Source: an uncultured Cytophagales bacterium (GTDB lineage Bacteria; Bacteroidota; Bacteroidia; Cytophagales; Bernardetiaceae). Taken from it: a stretch of DNA of 62,291 nucleotides. The stretch is taken from positions 5,001 through 67,291 of the forward strand of contig CAKZOK010000180.1 in NCBI GenBank assembly GCA_937136415.1. The letters are read 5' to 3'. Below the pieces are notes generated by a model. It worked only from the letters and a program-made list of their open reading frames with translations, was not told the origin of the DNA and made no database searches. Each line of letters begins with the position of its first letter. Within the stretch, counting starts at the first letter, position 1. Position numbers and translations under genes: made by a program. Below, in pieces: positions 9,289 through 18,850 of the stretch.

Positions 9289-10023
9289 TTACTCCAAATT
9301 GTGATATACTTCTTGAATATCATCTTCTTCTTCTAACCTGTCGATGAGTTTCATTACTTCTTCTTCTTGTTCGTCGGTAAGTTTTTGTGTGTTTTTTGGA
9401 ATGCGCTGAATAGTTGATTTTTTGGGTTCGATACCTTTATCATCTAAGAATTTTTGCATCTGTCCAAAATCCTCAAATTTTGTATGAATGATAATAATTT
9501 CTTGTTCTACTCCTTCTTCTACTTCAATAGTTGCTGTTGTGATGTCTTCTGCACCTGCATCAATAAAATCAAGTTCTAATTCTTCCATATCAACTTTATC
9601 AGCTTCTAGCTCAAAAACACCTGTACGGTCAAACATAAATTCTAAAGAACCTGTTTTTCCTAAAGCTCCTCCACAACGATTAAAGTGCATTCTTACCATT
9701 GCTACCGTTCTGTTTGAATTATTTGTAGCACATTCTACTACGATAGGTATTCCGTGCATGGCGTATCCTTCATATACAATTTCTTCAAAATCGCCATCTT
9801 CTTTTGAGGAGGCTCTTTTGATAGCTGCTTCGACTCTGTCTTTTGGCATGTTGAAACCCTTTGCGTTTTGCATTGCCGTTCTTAGGCGTGGGTTTGTGTC
9901 TGGGTCTGCTCCTCCTTCTTTTACTGCAATGGCAATTTCTCTTCCTACTTTTGTAAAGTTACGAGCCATTGCACCCCAACGTGCAAACTTAGCTTTTTTG
10001 CGATATTCAAATGCTCTTCCCAT
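9289..10023 (-). CDS. yebC: YebC/PmpR (TACO1-like) family regulatory/translation factor
   Basis: This 244-residue protein matches the YebC/TACO1 family along its whole length. It opens with MGRAFEYRKKAKFARWG, followed by the conserved FTKVGREI, NPRLRTAMQNAK and NMPKDRVEAAIKRA segments, then YEGYA and the NRT...R..F...GG..G..GSLEFMF core. The family has been described both as DNA-binding regulators and, more recently, as ribosome-associated factors that help translation through difficult sequences. Which role applies here cannot be read from sequence. It stands alone with its own terminator (9215-9260). A possible -7 box (CAAAAATA, read as TATTTTTG on the minus strand) lies at 10078-10085, but no good -33 box is spaced correctly. 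Confidence 0.95.
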   Translation of the reverse strand: MGRAFEYRKKAKFARWGAMARNFTKVGREIAIAVKEGGADPDTNPRLRTAMQNAKGFNMPKDRVEAAIKRASSKEDGDFEEIVYEGYAMHGIPIVVECATNNSNRTVAMVRMHFNRCGGALGKTGSLEFMFDRTGVFELEADKVDMEELELDFIDAGAEDITTATIEVEEGVEQEIIIIHTKFEDFGQMQKFLDDKGIEPKKSTIQRIPKNTQKLTDEQEEEVMKLIDRLEEEDDIQEVYHNLE

Positions 10024-10234
10024 TTCTATATTGATTTATATAAATTCTATTTTGGTCTAAATTGACTAATTATTTTACAAAAATAAAAAAAATAGTTGAA
10101 GGGTTATTATTTCTTAGGAACAATTACAAATTAAATACTACAAAACACAAATACAACACACTGAATAATACTGATTTATTACTCAAAATGAATCGTTTAT
10201 TTAATTTCTATTTCTTATATTAAAAAGTTATAAA

Positions 10235-12520
10235 TCATTCCTCAACAATTCTCAATTTAGCAAAACTCAAAATAAGTGTTTTATTTCCTTCTGTATCAAA
10301 ATTAATAATGGCACGTTTTCCACTTGTCGAAGAATCAATTTTCTTGACTGTTCCGAAGCCAAATTTTGGGTGTTCTACTCTAATTCCCTCCACAATATCC
10401 TCTGATTTGCTAGATACAAAAGGAGAATTATTAGATACAGATTTTAAAGGTTTTAAATTACTTCCTGTTTTGGCTGTTTCTGTTTTTTTATCATTCTTTT
10501 TTGCTGCACGATGACGCATAAAATTGGTCATGTGATTTGGGTTATTCCGTTGAATGGAACGAGAACGAGCATTGAATAATTCTTGGTCAATCTCAAACAA
10601 AAAACGAGAAGGCTCACACGAATTAAAACTACCAAAACGATAACGCTGCAAGGCATACGAAAGCGTAAGGCGTTCCTTGGCACGAGTAACAGCAACATAA
10701 AACAAACGGCGTTCTTCCTCCAAATCTTGCTGCGAAGTAATCATTCTGGACGAAGGAAAAAGCTCTTCTTCCATTCCGACCAAATAAACATACTCAAACT
10801 CTAAACCTTTGGCTGCATGAATGGTCATCATGGTAACAGCATCTTCATCTTCGCTGGCTTGGTCGACAGAAGACAAAAGCGCAACTTCTTGTAAAAAAAG
10901 TGATAGCGAAACATCTGGCTCTTCGGTTGTGGCTTCACTCAATTTATTTTGTACAAATTCTTGTGTTGCATTCAAAAGTTCTTGAATATTTTCATATCTG
11001 GCTCTTCCCTCTAGGCTTTCGTCGTCAAAAAGTGCTTTTACAATTCCTGAATGTTGAGCAATATATTTGGCAGCCGTAAAAGCATCGTTTTCAGAAGCAA
11101 TAATTTGAAATGCCTTTGCTAGTTCTCCAAATTTTTCTACGCTTGTTCCTGCTCGTCCTTTCAAGTAGGCTGATGCGTGACGAGTAATTTTTGAAAGAGG
11201 AACATTATTTTCTCTTGAAGCTAAAAATACTTTCAAAACGGTTGTATTTCCAATTCCTCTTTTCGGATTATTGATAGAACGCCTCAATGCACCTTCGTCT
11301 TCTGGATTGACAGCCAAACGAAAATACGCCAACAAATCCTTAATTTCTTTTCGTTGATAAAATGAAAGCCCTCCAATAATTCGGTATTTTATATTCAGCC
11401 TTCGGAGTGCTTCTTCCATCGACCTAGATTGTGCATTTGTACGGTACAAAATAGCAAAATCATTTAGTCTTGCATTTTTTTGCGCCCTTGTTTCAAAGAC
11501 ATTTCCTGCTATTATTCGTCCTTCTTCTTGGTCTGAAGTTGTTCTGATTAATTCTATTTTTTCTCCTGCTATATTTTCAGTCCAGACTTCTTTGGGAATT
11601 TGATTTTTATTATTTTTTATTATTTTATTGGCAGCCTCTACAATCGTTTTGGTAGAGCGATAATTTTGTTCTAATTTAATAATTTCCAAATCTGGATAAT
11701 CTCTTTCAAAGTTTAAGATATTTCGAATATCTGCACCACGAAAGGCATAAATACTTTGAGCATCATCTCCCACTACGCAAATATTGAGGTTTACGGCAGC
11801 TAATTTTTTGATAATTTTGTATTGAGCAATATTTGTATCTTGAAATTCATCAATCAAAATATACTTAAAACGATGCTGATATTTGTGTAGAATATCTTTG
11901 TGGTCACGAAAAAGCACAAAAGTTTGGTACAATAAATCATCAAAATCCATTGCATTAGCTTTAAAACAACGAGCTGCATATTCTTGATAAATCTTTCCAA
12001 AATGTGGACGTTTTGCTAGTGTATCTTCTGACAAAAACTCTGCATTCTGGTTGTATTCTTGTGGAGAAATAAGCGAATTTTTCAGGCTACTAATTCGGTT
12101 AAACATAGCAGCAGCTTGATAAATTTTGTCATCAATACCCATTTCCTTAACGATGTTTTTTATCAATGTTTTCGAATCATCTGTATCATAAATACTAAAA
12201 CCCGAACGGTAACCCAATCTATCGCCATCAAAACGCAAAATACGAGCAAACATAGAGTGAAATGTTCCCATCCATAAATCTCTGCCTGTATTTCCTGCCA
12301 AATTTTCGATACGCTCACGCATTTCTTTGGCTGCTTTATTGGTAAACGTCAATGCCAAAATTTGCCATGGAGAAGTTCCTTTTTCTAATAAATTAGCTAT
12401 TCTGTACGTCAAGACACGAGTTTTGCCAGAACCTGCTCCTGCAATTAGAAGACATGCGCCTTCCGTTTTGAGTACGCCTAATTGTTGTTTTTCGTTTAAG
12501 TCTTTTATGAAATCTATCAT
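10235..12520 (-). CDS. UvrD/PcrA-family ATP-dependent DNA helicase
   Basis: A 761-residue superfamily 1A helicase. The N-terminus begins with the Q-motif region (LNEKQQLGV), then Walker A GAGSGKTR (~residues 27-34), motif Ia TFTNKAAKEM, motif II DEFQDTN, motif III GDDAQSIYAFRGA, motif IV QNYRST, motif V MTIHAAKGLEF and motif VI AVTRAKERL. The extreme C-terminus (VEHPKFGFGTVKKID...) is the Tudor-like domain typical of PcrA/UvrD. The family unwinds DNA 3' to 5' in nucleotide excision repair and clears RecA or RNA polymerase from DNA. It is a stand-alone gene. A -7-like box (CAAAGTTA, minus strand TAACTTTG) is at 12600-12607. Confidence 0.95.
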   Translation of the reverse strand: MIDFIKDLNEKQQLGVLKTEGACLLIAGAGSGKTRVLTYRIANLLEKGTSPWQILALTFTNKAAKEMRERIENLAGNTGRDLWMGTFHSMFARILRFDGDRLGYRSGFSIYDTDDSKTLIKNIVKEMGIDDKIYQAAAMFNRISSLKNSLISPQEYNQNAEFLSEDTLAKRPHFGKIYQEYAARCFKANAMDFDDLLYQTFVLFRDHKDILHKYQHRFKYILIDEFQDTNIAQYKIIKKLAAVNLNICVVGDDAQSIYAFRGADIRNILNFERDYPDLEIIKLEQNYRSTKTIVEAANKIIKNNKNQIPKEVWTENIAGEKIELIRTTSDQEEGRIIAGNVFETRAQKNARLNDFAILYRTNAQSRSMEEALRRLNIKYRIIGGLSFYQRKEIKDLLAYFRLAVNPEDEGALRRSINNPKRGIGNTTVLKVFLASRENNVPLSKITRHASAYLKGRAGTSVEKFGELAKAFQIIASENDAFTAAKYIAQHSGIVKALFDDESLEGRARYENIQELLNATQEFVQNKLSEATTEEPDVSLSLFLQEVALLSSVDQASEDEDAVTMMTIHAAKGLEFEYVYLVGMEEELFPSSRMITSQQDLEEERRLFYVAVTRAKERLTLSYALQRYRFGSFNSCEPSRFLFEIDQELFNARSRSIQRNNPNHMTNFMRHRAAKKNDKKTETAKTGSNLKPLKSVSNNSPFVSSKSEDIVEGIRVEHPKFGFGTVKKIDSSTSGKRAIINFDTEGNKTLILSFAKLRIVEE

Positions 12521-12599
12521 TTTCTATATGTTTTTTTAACCGTCGTTGAGGCTTTGCCGTCAAACGAGGTTTTATTTTTTTCGTTTCTATTCTACTAAG

Positions 12600-12607
12600 C
12601 AAAGTTA
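12600..12607 (-). promoter_or_regulatory. Candidate -7 box for the UvrD/PcrA gene
   Basis: CAAAGTTA reads TAACTTTG on the minus strand, matching the Bacteroidota -7 consensus TAnnTTTG, about 80 bases before the start codon. No TTG sits 19-22 bases further upstream, so support is partial. Confidence 0.35.
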
Positions 12608-12784
12608 CTGAAAAATTAGCAAGGGAAAAGAATTATAAGAGAGAAGTAGTTTTTGATTGGATATTTTGTGAACGTGCATATAGTTGATAACTATTGTTTT
12701 AAAGTAAAATAAAAAAGCAATTTGTATTTATCCTGCAATTATCATATAAAGCAAGCGAATCACTCGCTAATCAGTTACAAAATA

Positions 12785-13954
12785 TCACAACCGATTATAC
12801 ATTTTTATCCAACGTTCTGGCATTTCGCCTCTATTTGCCTGTTGATAATCATTGTAACTACACGGAATAATAGAAGGACGATGATAGGGATTTTCTTCAT
12901 TATTTTCTTCAGAATGAGGCATCGGAACTTCTAACCACCATTTATCAGTAAGTTTACTTTTATAAAAAACCATCATAAAATCAGTACGTCCACCCATCGG
13001 AACAAGGTATTTTATATAAAACGGACTTCCAAAATCATACTCAGCCTGTCGATTATAAAATCCTTCTACAAAATACCAAATCATCGTCGAAATAATACTT
13101 GCTGTATGTCCATACAAATCCAAATCGGGATTATATTCGTAAAATCCTATTGAAGTCATTTGGACATTATTTCCTGCATACCAACAAATGCGAGTGGCTT
13201 CTTCTGCCGAAAGCCCAAAGGGTTGAGCGAGTTTATTTGCTGCTGCATCGGCTGCACGAATAGCACTCAAATCAAAACTAAGTAAATCTGCCGTTCTGAC
13301 AAGTGGTTCTATTTCTTTTGGTTTATCTCTAATTTTTCCAACACCAATTATATCAAAGTTTAGTTTTTGATATAATTTTACAAAATCTAAGGGAATCAAA
13401 TATTCTTGACTCGCCAAATGCGTAATATTAAATAAATAATTAGGCTGTAATTTCAATATTTTATCCATAAAACTATCAGCCAAAGAATCACTATTTGTGT
13501 CTAAATCAATCTTTGCATCGACACACAAAAGCGAAAGCATTTTATCTAAAGGTTTGTAGGCTTCATATTGCGCCAACGTCAAATCATGGCTTCCTCCAAT
13601 AATAATGGGTAGAACATTTTTTTGTAAAAGTCTATAACAAACCTCACTCAAACGCTCTTTTGTAGAGGTTTCGTTTTCTGTTAGGCGCAAATTTCCTAAA
13701 TCTATGATGTTATATTTGTGCGCTCTGCCTTTTTGCAAACGATATAATTTTTGACGAATAGCATCGGCAGCATTCAAAATAGATTTATTTTTTGAGCCTG
13801 TTTTATCATCAATTCCGATGAGTGCAATTTCGGCATTTTGCCAAGAAAAATCAGCCGAAAAATTACCATTCAAAATTTCAAACCAAGTATTTTTATGGTT
13901 TTGTCCATCAAAATTGGATAAAGAAGGTTTATCAAAAAATAATTCTAAATTCAT
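12785..13954 (-). CDS. Arginase/formiminoglutamase-fold protein with altered metal site
   Basis: The 389-residue protein has the ureohydrolase fold order. IIIGGSHDLTLAQYEA corresponds to the first metal motif, LLCVDAKIDLD to the usual DAHxD, and LLSFDLSAIRAADA to the usual SFDxDxxDP. The histidine of DAHxD is a lysine and the second aspartate of SFDxD is a serine, so two normal Mn ligands are absent. The C-terminal part (FYIKYLVP...VFYKS...WWLEVPMP) is an extension I associate with Bacteroidota members of this family. By family it would cleave a guanidino or formimino compound, but the binuclear Mn site looks incomplete. A pseudoenzyme, or an enzyme with different chemistry, is equally possible. 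No histidine-degradation genes are adjacent. Confidence 0.75.
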   Translation of the reverse strand: MNLELFFDKPSLSNFDGQNHKNTWFEILNGNFSADFSWQNAEIALIGIDDKTGSKNKSILNAADAIRQKLYRLQKGRAHKYNIIDLGNLRLTENETSTKERLSEVCYRLLQKNVLPIIIGGSHDLTLAQYEAYKPLDKMLSLLCVDAKIDLDTNSDSLADSFMDKILKLQPNYLFNITHLASQEYLIPLDFVKLYQKLNFDIIGVGKIRDKPKEIEPLVRTADLLSFDLSAIRAADAAANKLAQPFGLSAEEATRICWYAGNNVQMTSIGFYEYNPDLDLYGHTASIISTMIWYFVEGFYNRQAEYDFGSPFYIKYLVPMGGRTDFMMVFYKSKLTDKWWLEVPMPHSEENNEENPYHRPSIIPCSYNDYQQANRGEMPERWIKMYNRL

Positions 13955-14006
13955 CTTTTAATTTATAAATAAAACAATTAAAACACTAACTATCAATCAA
14001 TTACAT

Positions 14007-15338
14007 TTATTTATTTGACTGGATTAATTCAGAAATAGGCATTACTTCTACAGTTGCTTTGGTATCTAATTTGTCAAATTCTTTTAACTCTACCTCTTGA
14101 AGTGTATTGGGCAAAGAAACATTATAGGCTTGATTTACACGCACATAATTTTCTGTAAAACCAAAAATTTTGTCTTCTTTTACTTCATTTTCCCACAAAA
14201 CCGTTTTTGTTTTTCCTAATTGAGTTTCATAAAAATAACGGCGTTTTTTATCCGACAAATTGTGTAGCATTTTCGAACGTTCTGCACGTATTTTTTTGGG
14301 AACTGCATTTCCCATTTCGGCAGCTTTTGTATTTTGGCGTTCAGAATATGTAAAGACATGCAAATACGAAATATCTAAACTATGCAAAAAGTTATAGGTT
14401 TGCATAAAATGTTCGTCGCTTTCATTAGGAAAACCAACAATTACATCAACACCAATACAAGCATCTGGCATTAGATTTTTGATTTTTTCTATCCTTTCTC
14501 TATACAAACTTGTTTTGTAACGACGACGCATAAAGCGCAAAATCTCATCACTACCCGACTGCAAAGGAATATGAAAATGAGGAACAAACTTTTTAGATTT
14601 GGCTACAAATTCGATAATTTCATCAGTCAATAAATTAGGTTCGATAGATGAAATACGGAAACGGTCAATACCTTCTATTTTATCTAATTGTTGTATAAGC
14701 TCAAAAAAAGTATAAACACGTTTGTTGTTTATCAATCCATAATCGCCTGTATTTACCCCTGTAAGCACTATTTCTTTTACATTTGTGGCTGCAATTTCTT
14801 TAGCAGCCTTCACAATATTTTCTATTGTGTCACTTCGGCTATTTCCTCTAGCAAGTGGAATTGTACAAAAGGCACAGTTATAATCACACCCATCTTGCAC
14901 CTTCAAAAAAGTGCGTGTACGGTCGCCATACGAATAGGCAGTATTAAAATCAGTAGCTTGAGAAATTTCGGAAGCACAAAGCTGAACAGTATCTTTTTGT
15001 TCGAAATCATTCAAAACCTCAAACAAACGAAACTTTTCGGCAGCTCCCAAAACAGCATCAACTCCTTTTATAGTAGCAATTTCTTGAGGTTTTAGCTGTG
15101 CATAACAACCAATAATTATTACAAAAGAATTAGGTGATGTTTTTTTAGCTTGTTTGACGACTTGCTTGCATTTTTTGTCTGCATTTTCTGTAACCGAACA
15201 AGTATTGATAACAAAAATATCAGCCTTTTCAGAAAAATCTACACGTTCATACCCACGCTCTTCGAACTGACGAGCAATCGTTGAGGTTTCTGAAAAATTG
15301 AGTTTGCAACCTAAGGTGTAAAAAGCTACTTTACGCAT
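14007..15338 (-). CDS. mtaB: tRNA t6A37 methylthiotransferase MtaB
   Basis: A 443-residue radical-SAM methylthiotransferase that adds a methylthio group to N6-threonylcarbamoyladenosine at tRNA position 37. The N-terminal domain carries three cysteines for the auxiliary cluster (TLGCKLN, NTCSVT, IGCYAQL). The radical-SAM motif is CDYNCAFC (CxxxCxxC), and a C-terminal TRAM-like segment follows (TKTVLWENEV...VEVMPISELI). The TLGCKLN start and the overall length distinguish MtaB from MiaB and RimO, whose openings differ. A TAnnTTTG-type box is upstream at 15432-15439. Together with truA and miaE nearby it adds to a tRNA-modification theme, though the genes are not one operon. Confidence 0.93.
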   Translation of the reverse strand: MRKVAFYTLGCKLNFSETSTIARQFEERGYERVDFSEKADIFVINTCSVTENADKKCKQVVKQAKKTSPNSFVIIIGCYAQLKPQEIATIKGVDAVLGAAEKFRLFEVLNDFEQKDTVQLCASEISQATDFNTAYSYGDRTRTFLKVQDGCDYNCAFCTIPLARGNSRSDTIENIVKAAKEIAATNVKEIVLTGVNTGDYGLINNKRVYTFFELIQQLDKIEGIDRFRISSIEPNLLTDEIIEFVAKSKKFVPHFHIPLQSGSDEILRFMRRRYKTSLYRERIEKIKNLMPDACIGVDVIVGFPNESDEHFMQTYNFLHSLDISYLHVFTYSERQNTKAAEMGNAVPKKIRAERSKMLHNLSDKKRRYFYETQLGKTKTVLWENEVKEDKIFGFTENYVRVNQAYNVSLPNTLQEVELKEFDKLDTKATVEVMPISELIQSNK

Positions 15339-15431
15339 GTTTTTTGATTTTCGTTTTAACTAGGAAAAGGCGTACCTTTTCCCTAATACATTTATTTTCA
15401 GACAGTTAGAAACTATCTACTACTTAATAAG

Positions 15432-15439
15432 CAAAGGTA
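15432..15439 (-). promoter_or_regulatory. Candidate -7 box for mtaB
   Basis: CAAAGGTA reads TACCTTTG on the minus strand, a perfect TAnnTTTG, about 95 bases before the mtaB start codon. The nearest upstream TTTG is 26 bases away (normal spacing is ~19-22), so the -33 element is uncertain. Confidence 0.45.
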
Positions 15440-15565
15440 CGAAATAAAATAAAATTTGCATTTACCAAAAAATACTCTTTTATTTACTCTACTAGAAAAA
15501 ATGTAAAAACTGAACTTAATTTTCTAAAAAATAGTTTGATTTTTATAGTTTCTTTAGTGAAACAT

Positions 15566-15642
15566 GGGGATTTAGCTCAGTTGGCTAGAGTACTTCGCTG
15601 GCAGTGAAGGGGTCATCGGTTCGAATCCGATACTCTCCACCA
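15566..15642 (+). tRNA. tRNA-Ala (anticodon GGC)
   Basis: A full cloverleaf can be drawn. Acceptor arm GGGGATT/ACTCTCC includes the G3:U70 pair that marks alanine tRNAs, followed by discriminator A and an encoded CCA. The D arm is GCTC/GAGT. The anticodon arm is CTTCG/TGAAG with loop CTGGCAG (anticodon GGC, reading GCC and GCU). The T arm is ATCGG/CCGAT with loop TTCGAAT. One acceptor pair (U6:C67) is a mismatch. It lies on the plus strand among minus-strand genes. Confidence 0.93.
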
Positions 15643-15708
15643 AAACAAAGTTAAGAAGTATGATTTGTGAAGTTAGAAGTAAATTCAATTTCTAAAAAAT
15701 TATATTTG

Positions 15709-15742
15709 AAACTCCTTTTTTTTTTGAGAAAAGGAGTTTTTT
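15709..15742. terminator. Bidirectional terminator between tRNA-Ala and truA
   Basis: Arms AAACTCCTTTT and AAAAGGAGTTT form a strong hairpin with T-runs in both directions. It sits 66 bases after the tRNA-Ala 3' end and directly beyond the truA stop codon, so it can end both convergent transcripts. Confidence 0.75.
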
Positions 15743-16516
15743 CTATAAAAAAATTTCTTTTGGATACTCTACTTCTACCAAAAAAAGACCATTTGAAGGA
15801 ACAGAAAAACCCGCTGATTTTCTATTTTTATCTAAAATAATTTTTTCAAAATCATGTATTTCAATTTTTCCTTCTCCTACCAAAAAAAGCGAACCCACCA
15901 CAGCACGTACCATTCCTCTCAAAAAACGATTTGCCGAAATAGTAAAACGCCAATATTCTGTTTGACTTGCTTGTTCTTTTGTCCAAATGGCTTTGCTAAT
16001 ATCACATTCAAAATTATTCACTTGAGTTTTTACTTTACTGAAAGATTCAAAATTAGTATGTTTTAATAAAAATTTTGCTGCTTCATTCATTTTGTCAAAC
16101 CCATTTTTGTCAAATCCTCCTTTTTTTCTATGAAAGTGAGCATGATTTATCAAAAATGGATTTTTTTCAGTAATTAAATGATAATGATAACTTCTCAAAA
16201 AAGCATCAAAACGAGCATGAGCTGTTTCTCTAACAGGCAAAATATTTGAAATAGCAATTTGAGGAGGCAAAAAACTATTCATTCTATACTTTAAATCTTC
16301 TGTATCAATTTCTTTTTCTGTATCAAAATGAGCAAACTGTTTTTTGCAATGCACACCCGTATCGGTTCGCCCACTTCCAACAATGGGTGTTTGTGTTCTC
16401 AAAATTTTGGACAACCCATCTTCAATAATCGCTTGAATGGTCTTTGGTGTATTATTTTGAGCTTGCCAACCGTGATAATTTGTGCCTTCATAAGCCACTT
16501 CTAAAAAATAACGCAT
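15743..16516 (-). CDS. truA: tRNA pseudouridine(38-40) synthase TruA
   Basis: A 257-residue enzyme that converts uridines 38-40 of the anticodon arm to pseudouridine. The start (RYFLEVAYEGTNYHGWQAQ) is the family signature. The catalytic aspartate lies in GSGRTDTGVHC, and the C-terminal motif RFLRGMVRAVVGSLFLVGEGK is conserved. Length is normal. The gene runs convergent with tRNA-Ala. Upstream (16517-16626) there are only short repeat-like sequences. Confidence 0.95.
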   Translation of the reverse strand: MRYFLEVAYEGTNYHGWQAQNNTPKTIQAIIEDGLSKILRTQTPIVGSGRTDTGVHCKKQFAHFDTEKEIDTEDLKYRMNSFLPPQIAISNILPVRETAHARFDAFLRSYHYHLITEKNPFLINHAHFHRKKGGFDKNGFDKMNEAAKFLLKHTNFESFSKVKTQVNNFECDISKAIWTKEQASQTEYWRFTISANRFLRGMVRAVVGSLFLVGEGKIEIHDFEKIILDKNRKSAGFSVPSNGLFLVEVEYPKEIFL

Positions 16517-16598
16517 AATTTTCAGTTACCAGTAAGTAGTAATCAGTTACTAGTTTTTAAGATTAATTTTTTAATAAAGTAAAAGGGCAAAATTTCTA

Positions 16599-16620
16599 AA
16601 CATGCTAAAGTGTATTCTAT
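16599..16620. repeat. Short intergenic repeat with GCTAAAG core
   Basis: AACATGCTAAAGTGTATTCTA, directly after the comB-like gene's stop side, is nearly the same as AACACGCTAAAGCGTATTCTA at 19001-19021 next to the secA stop. It belongs to the short CGCTTTAGCG palindrome family seen at several intergenic sites in the window. Confidence 0.5.
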
Positions 16621-16626
16621 GATATT

Positions 16627-17352
16627 CTATACTTTCTCCAAATTTACTAATAAATCACCTTCTAAAACAGGAACATTTTTAAACTTATCAATCTGCAGAC
16701 AAAAATCCATATCGTCACTAACACCTTTTTTTGCAAGGCGTTTGTAGTGAGAAGAATGTTTTAAAATTTTGGACAAATTCTTTTTTACAGAAGTATAGGA
16801 ATGAGAAGTAAAAAGTGTTTCATCACCTTCCCACCAAAAATCTCCTTTAAGTTTTAGAGCCAACGCACCAGCAAAAAGAGCATCTTCTGCATTAAAACGC
16901 CCCTTCCAACCTGCACAAACAATAACAACATCTTTATTTTGAGATTTTAGATAGTTAGTAACTGCTCTTAAATTTAGAAAAGAACCAATAATTACTTGCT
17001 CGGCTGTATTTTTGACAGCTTCGATGGCTTGTGTTCCGTTGGTTGTTGTCATGACAATTTTTTTAAATTCTTGTGCCATGTGTTCGAAGGGAGAGTTTCC
17101 GATGTCAAAACCTTCTACTTTTTCTCCATTTCGTTCGCCTGCTGTTACATAATCTTGGGTTTTGTAATGTAGTGCATCGGCAATATCTGCAACAGGAATA
17201 ACATGAGTTACTCCACTAGCCAAACCTGCCACGATGGTAGAAGTTGCTCTAAAAATATCTACAATAACAGTAATTTTTCCTGTTAAATCTATAAAAGAAA
17301 CTGCATCAGGAGTAAGGCAGATTTCTAATGTTGGTTTTTGAATTTTATTCAT
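16627..17352 (-). CDS. comB: ComB-family 2-phosphosulfolactate phosphatase
   Basis: The 241-residue protein matches ComB, which removes phosphate from (R)-2-phospho-3-sulfolactate. Visible family segments are VIVDIFRATSTI (~residues 28-39), TAGERNGEKVEGFDIGNSP, MTTTNGT.A and VCAGWKGRFNAEDALFAGALA. In archaea the enzyme serves coenzyme M synthesis. In gliding Bacteroidota a role in making sulfonate precursors for sulfonolipids has been considered plausible, and I treat it as inference here. It lies 181 bases downstream of sufS on the same strand, without a clear terminator between them. Confidence 0.85.
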   Translation of the reverse strand: MNKIQKPTLEICLTPDAVSFIDLTGKITVIVDIFRATSTIVAGLASGVTHVIPVADIADALHYKTQDYVTAGERNGEKVEGFDIGNSPFEHMAQEFKKIVMTTTNGTQAIEAVKNTAEQVIIGSFLNLRAVTNYLKSQNKDVVIVCAGWKGRFNAEDALFAGALALKLKGDFWWEGDETLFTSHSYTSVKKNLSKILKHSSHYKRLAKKGVSDDMDFCLQIDKFKNVPVLEGDLLVNLEKV

Positions 17353-17533
17353 GAATTTTATTTAAACACAGGTTCACAGAGGAACGCAGAGAATGAAAAC
17401 TACTTTTTGAGTAGAATTGGTAAATGTTTTTTATGATGAAATACAGTTTTAAAAAGACAAAAGACAAATACAAAGAATAAAAACTCACTTTTTGCATTCG
17501 CCTTTCACTGGTAACTGCTCACTGATAATTGAC

Positions 17534-18766
17534 TTAACGTAGTCTTTCAATAACCATTTCAAGTATTTCTGCAAAGGTATCAATTTCTTCTTTAGTATTG
17601 TAAAGTGCAAAAGAAGCACGAGCTGTTCCCTCCAAATTTAATCTTTTCATAAGAGGTTGAGTACAATGATGCCCCGTTCGGATAGCAATTCCGTTGGCAT
17701 CAAGCATCAAACCCATATCGTAATGATGAACTCCATCAACAACAAAAGAAATAACACTTGCTTTTTCTTTGGCAGTTCCTATTATTTTTAAATCTTTAAT
17801 GGACGATAACTTTTGAGTTCCGTACTCTAAAAGCATTTGTTCGTGTGCAATAATTTCTTTTTTGGTAAGATTATTTACAAACTCAAAAGCCAAACGCAGC
17901 GCAACAGTATCAGCAATATTGGGCGTTCCTGCCTCAAATTTGTAAGGTAATTGATTGTAAGTAGAAACATCAAAAGAAACTTCTTTTATCATTTCTCCAC
18001 CTCCCATATAGGGTGGCATCGCTTCTAAAAGCTCTTTTTTTCCATACAAGATACCAATTCCTGTGGGCGCATACACTTTATGCCCCGAAAGCGCATAAAA
18101 ATCTACATCCAAATCCTGTACATCAATCTCTAAATGTGGACTTGCCTGCGCTCCATCAATAACTACTTTTGCACCAACTTCATGTGCTTTTTTTATGATT
18201 TCTTTTACTGGATTTATTGTTCCTAAAGAATTTGAAACATGAACAAGAGCAACAATTTTTGTTTTTTCAGAAAGTAAATTTTGATAGGCTTCTAAATCCA
18301 ATTCTCCATTATCAAAAACTGGAATTACTTTTATTTTTGCACCTGTCTGTGAAGCTACAATCTGCCAAGGAACAATATTAGAATGATGTTCTAAACTAGA
18401 AATAATAATTTCATCGCCTTCTTTCAAAAAAGTTTTTCCATACGATTGAGCCACCAAATTGATGCTTTCGGTAGTTCCACGAGTAAAAATGACTTGCTCT
18501 TCAGAGGGAGAATTAATAAAATGTTGTGCTGCTTTTCGTGTCTGTTCGAAAGCATCTGTTGCACGCTCGGCAAGTGTGTGCGCTCCTCTATGAACATTCG
18601 AATTAATTTTTAAATAATAATTTGAAAGCGCATCAATGACTGATTTTGGTTTTTGTGTAGTGGCTGCATTGTCAAAATAAATTAAGGGTTTGCCTTGAAT
18701 ATTTTGATTGAGAATGGGAAACTCTTCTCTAATTTTATGTATATCGAATTTGGTTGCAGTAAGCAT
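17534..18766 (-). CDS. sufS: Cysteine desulfurase SufS
   Basis: A PLP-dependent enzyme that takes sulfur from cysteine for Fe-S cluster assembly. The lysine for PLP is in LSGHKVYAPTGIG, and the active-site cysteine in RTGHHCTQPLM, the group II (SufS/CsdA) form. Further signatures are YFDNAATTQKP, SNVHRGAHTLAERAT and EHHSNIVPWQ. I start it at ATG 18766 (MLTATKFDIHKIREEFP, 410 residues); an upstream ATG at 18799 would add eleven unlike residues. The other suf genes are not adjacent. A well-formed promoter lies at 18851-18883. Confidence 0.94.
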   Translation of the reverse strand: MLTATKFDIHKIREEFPILNQNIQGKPLIYFDNAATTQKPKSVIDALSNYYLKINSNVHRGAHTLAERATDAFEQTRKAAQHFINSPSEEQVIFTRGTTESINLVAQSYGKTFLKEGDEIIISSLEHHSNIVPWQIVASQTGAKIKVIPVFDNGELDLEAYQNLLSEKTKIVALVHVSNSLGTINPVKEIIKKAHEVGAKVVIDGAQASPHLEIDVQDLDVDFYALSGHKVYAPTGIGILYGKKELLEAMPPYMGGGEMIKEVSFDVSTYNQLPYKFEAGTPNIADTVALRLAFEFVNNLTKKEIIAHEQMLLEYGTQKLSSIKDLKIIGTAKEKASVISFVVDGVHHYDMGLMLDANGIAIRTGHHCTQPLMKRLNLEGTARASFALYNTKEEIDTFAEILEMVIERLR

Positions 18767-18850
18767 AATAGTCTGGTTTAGATAGCCGACAGTTTTCAAA
18801 TTGTCGCAAATTGTACTGCTGACACTTAGAAAATGCCAGCTACTTTATTA

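Noticed and set aside
9488..10060. 190-codon plus-strand frame opposite yebC
   Set aside because: It is the reverse shadow of the strongly conserved yebC reading frame.
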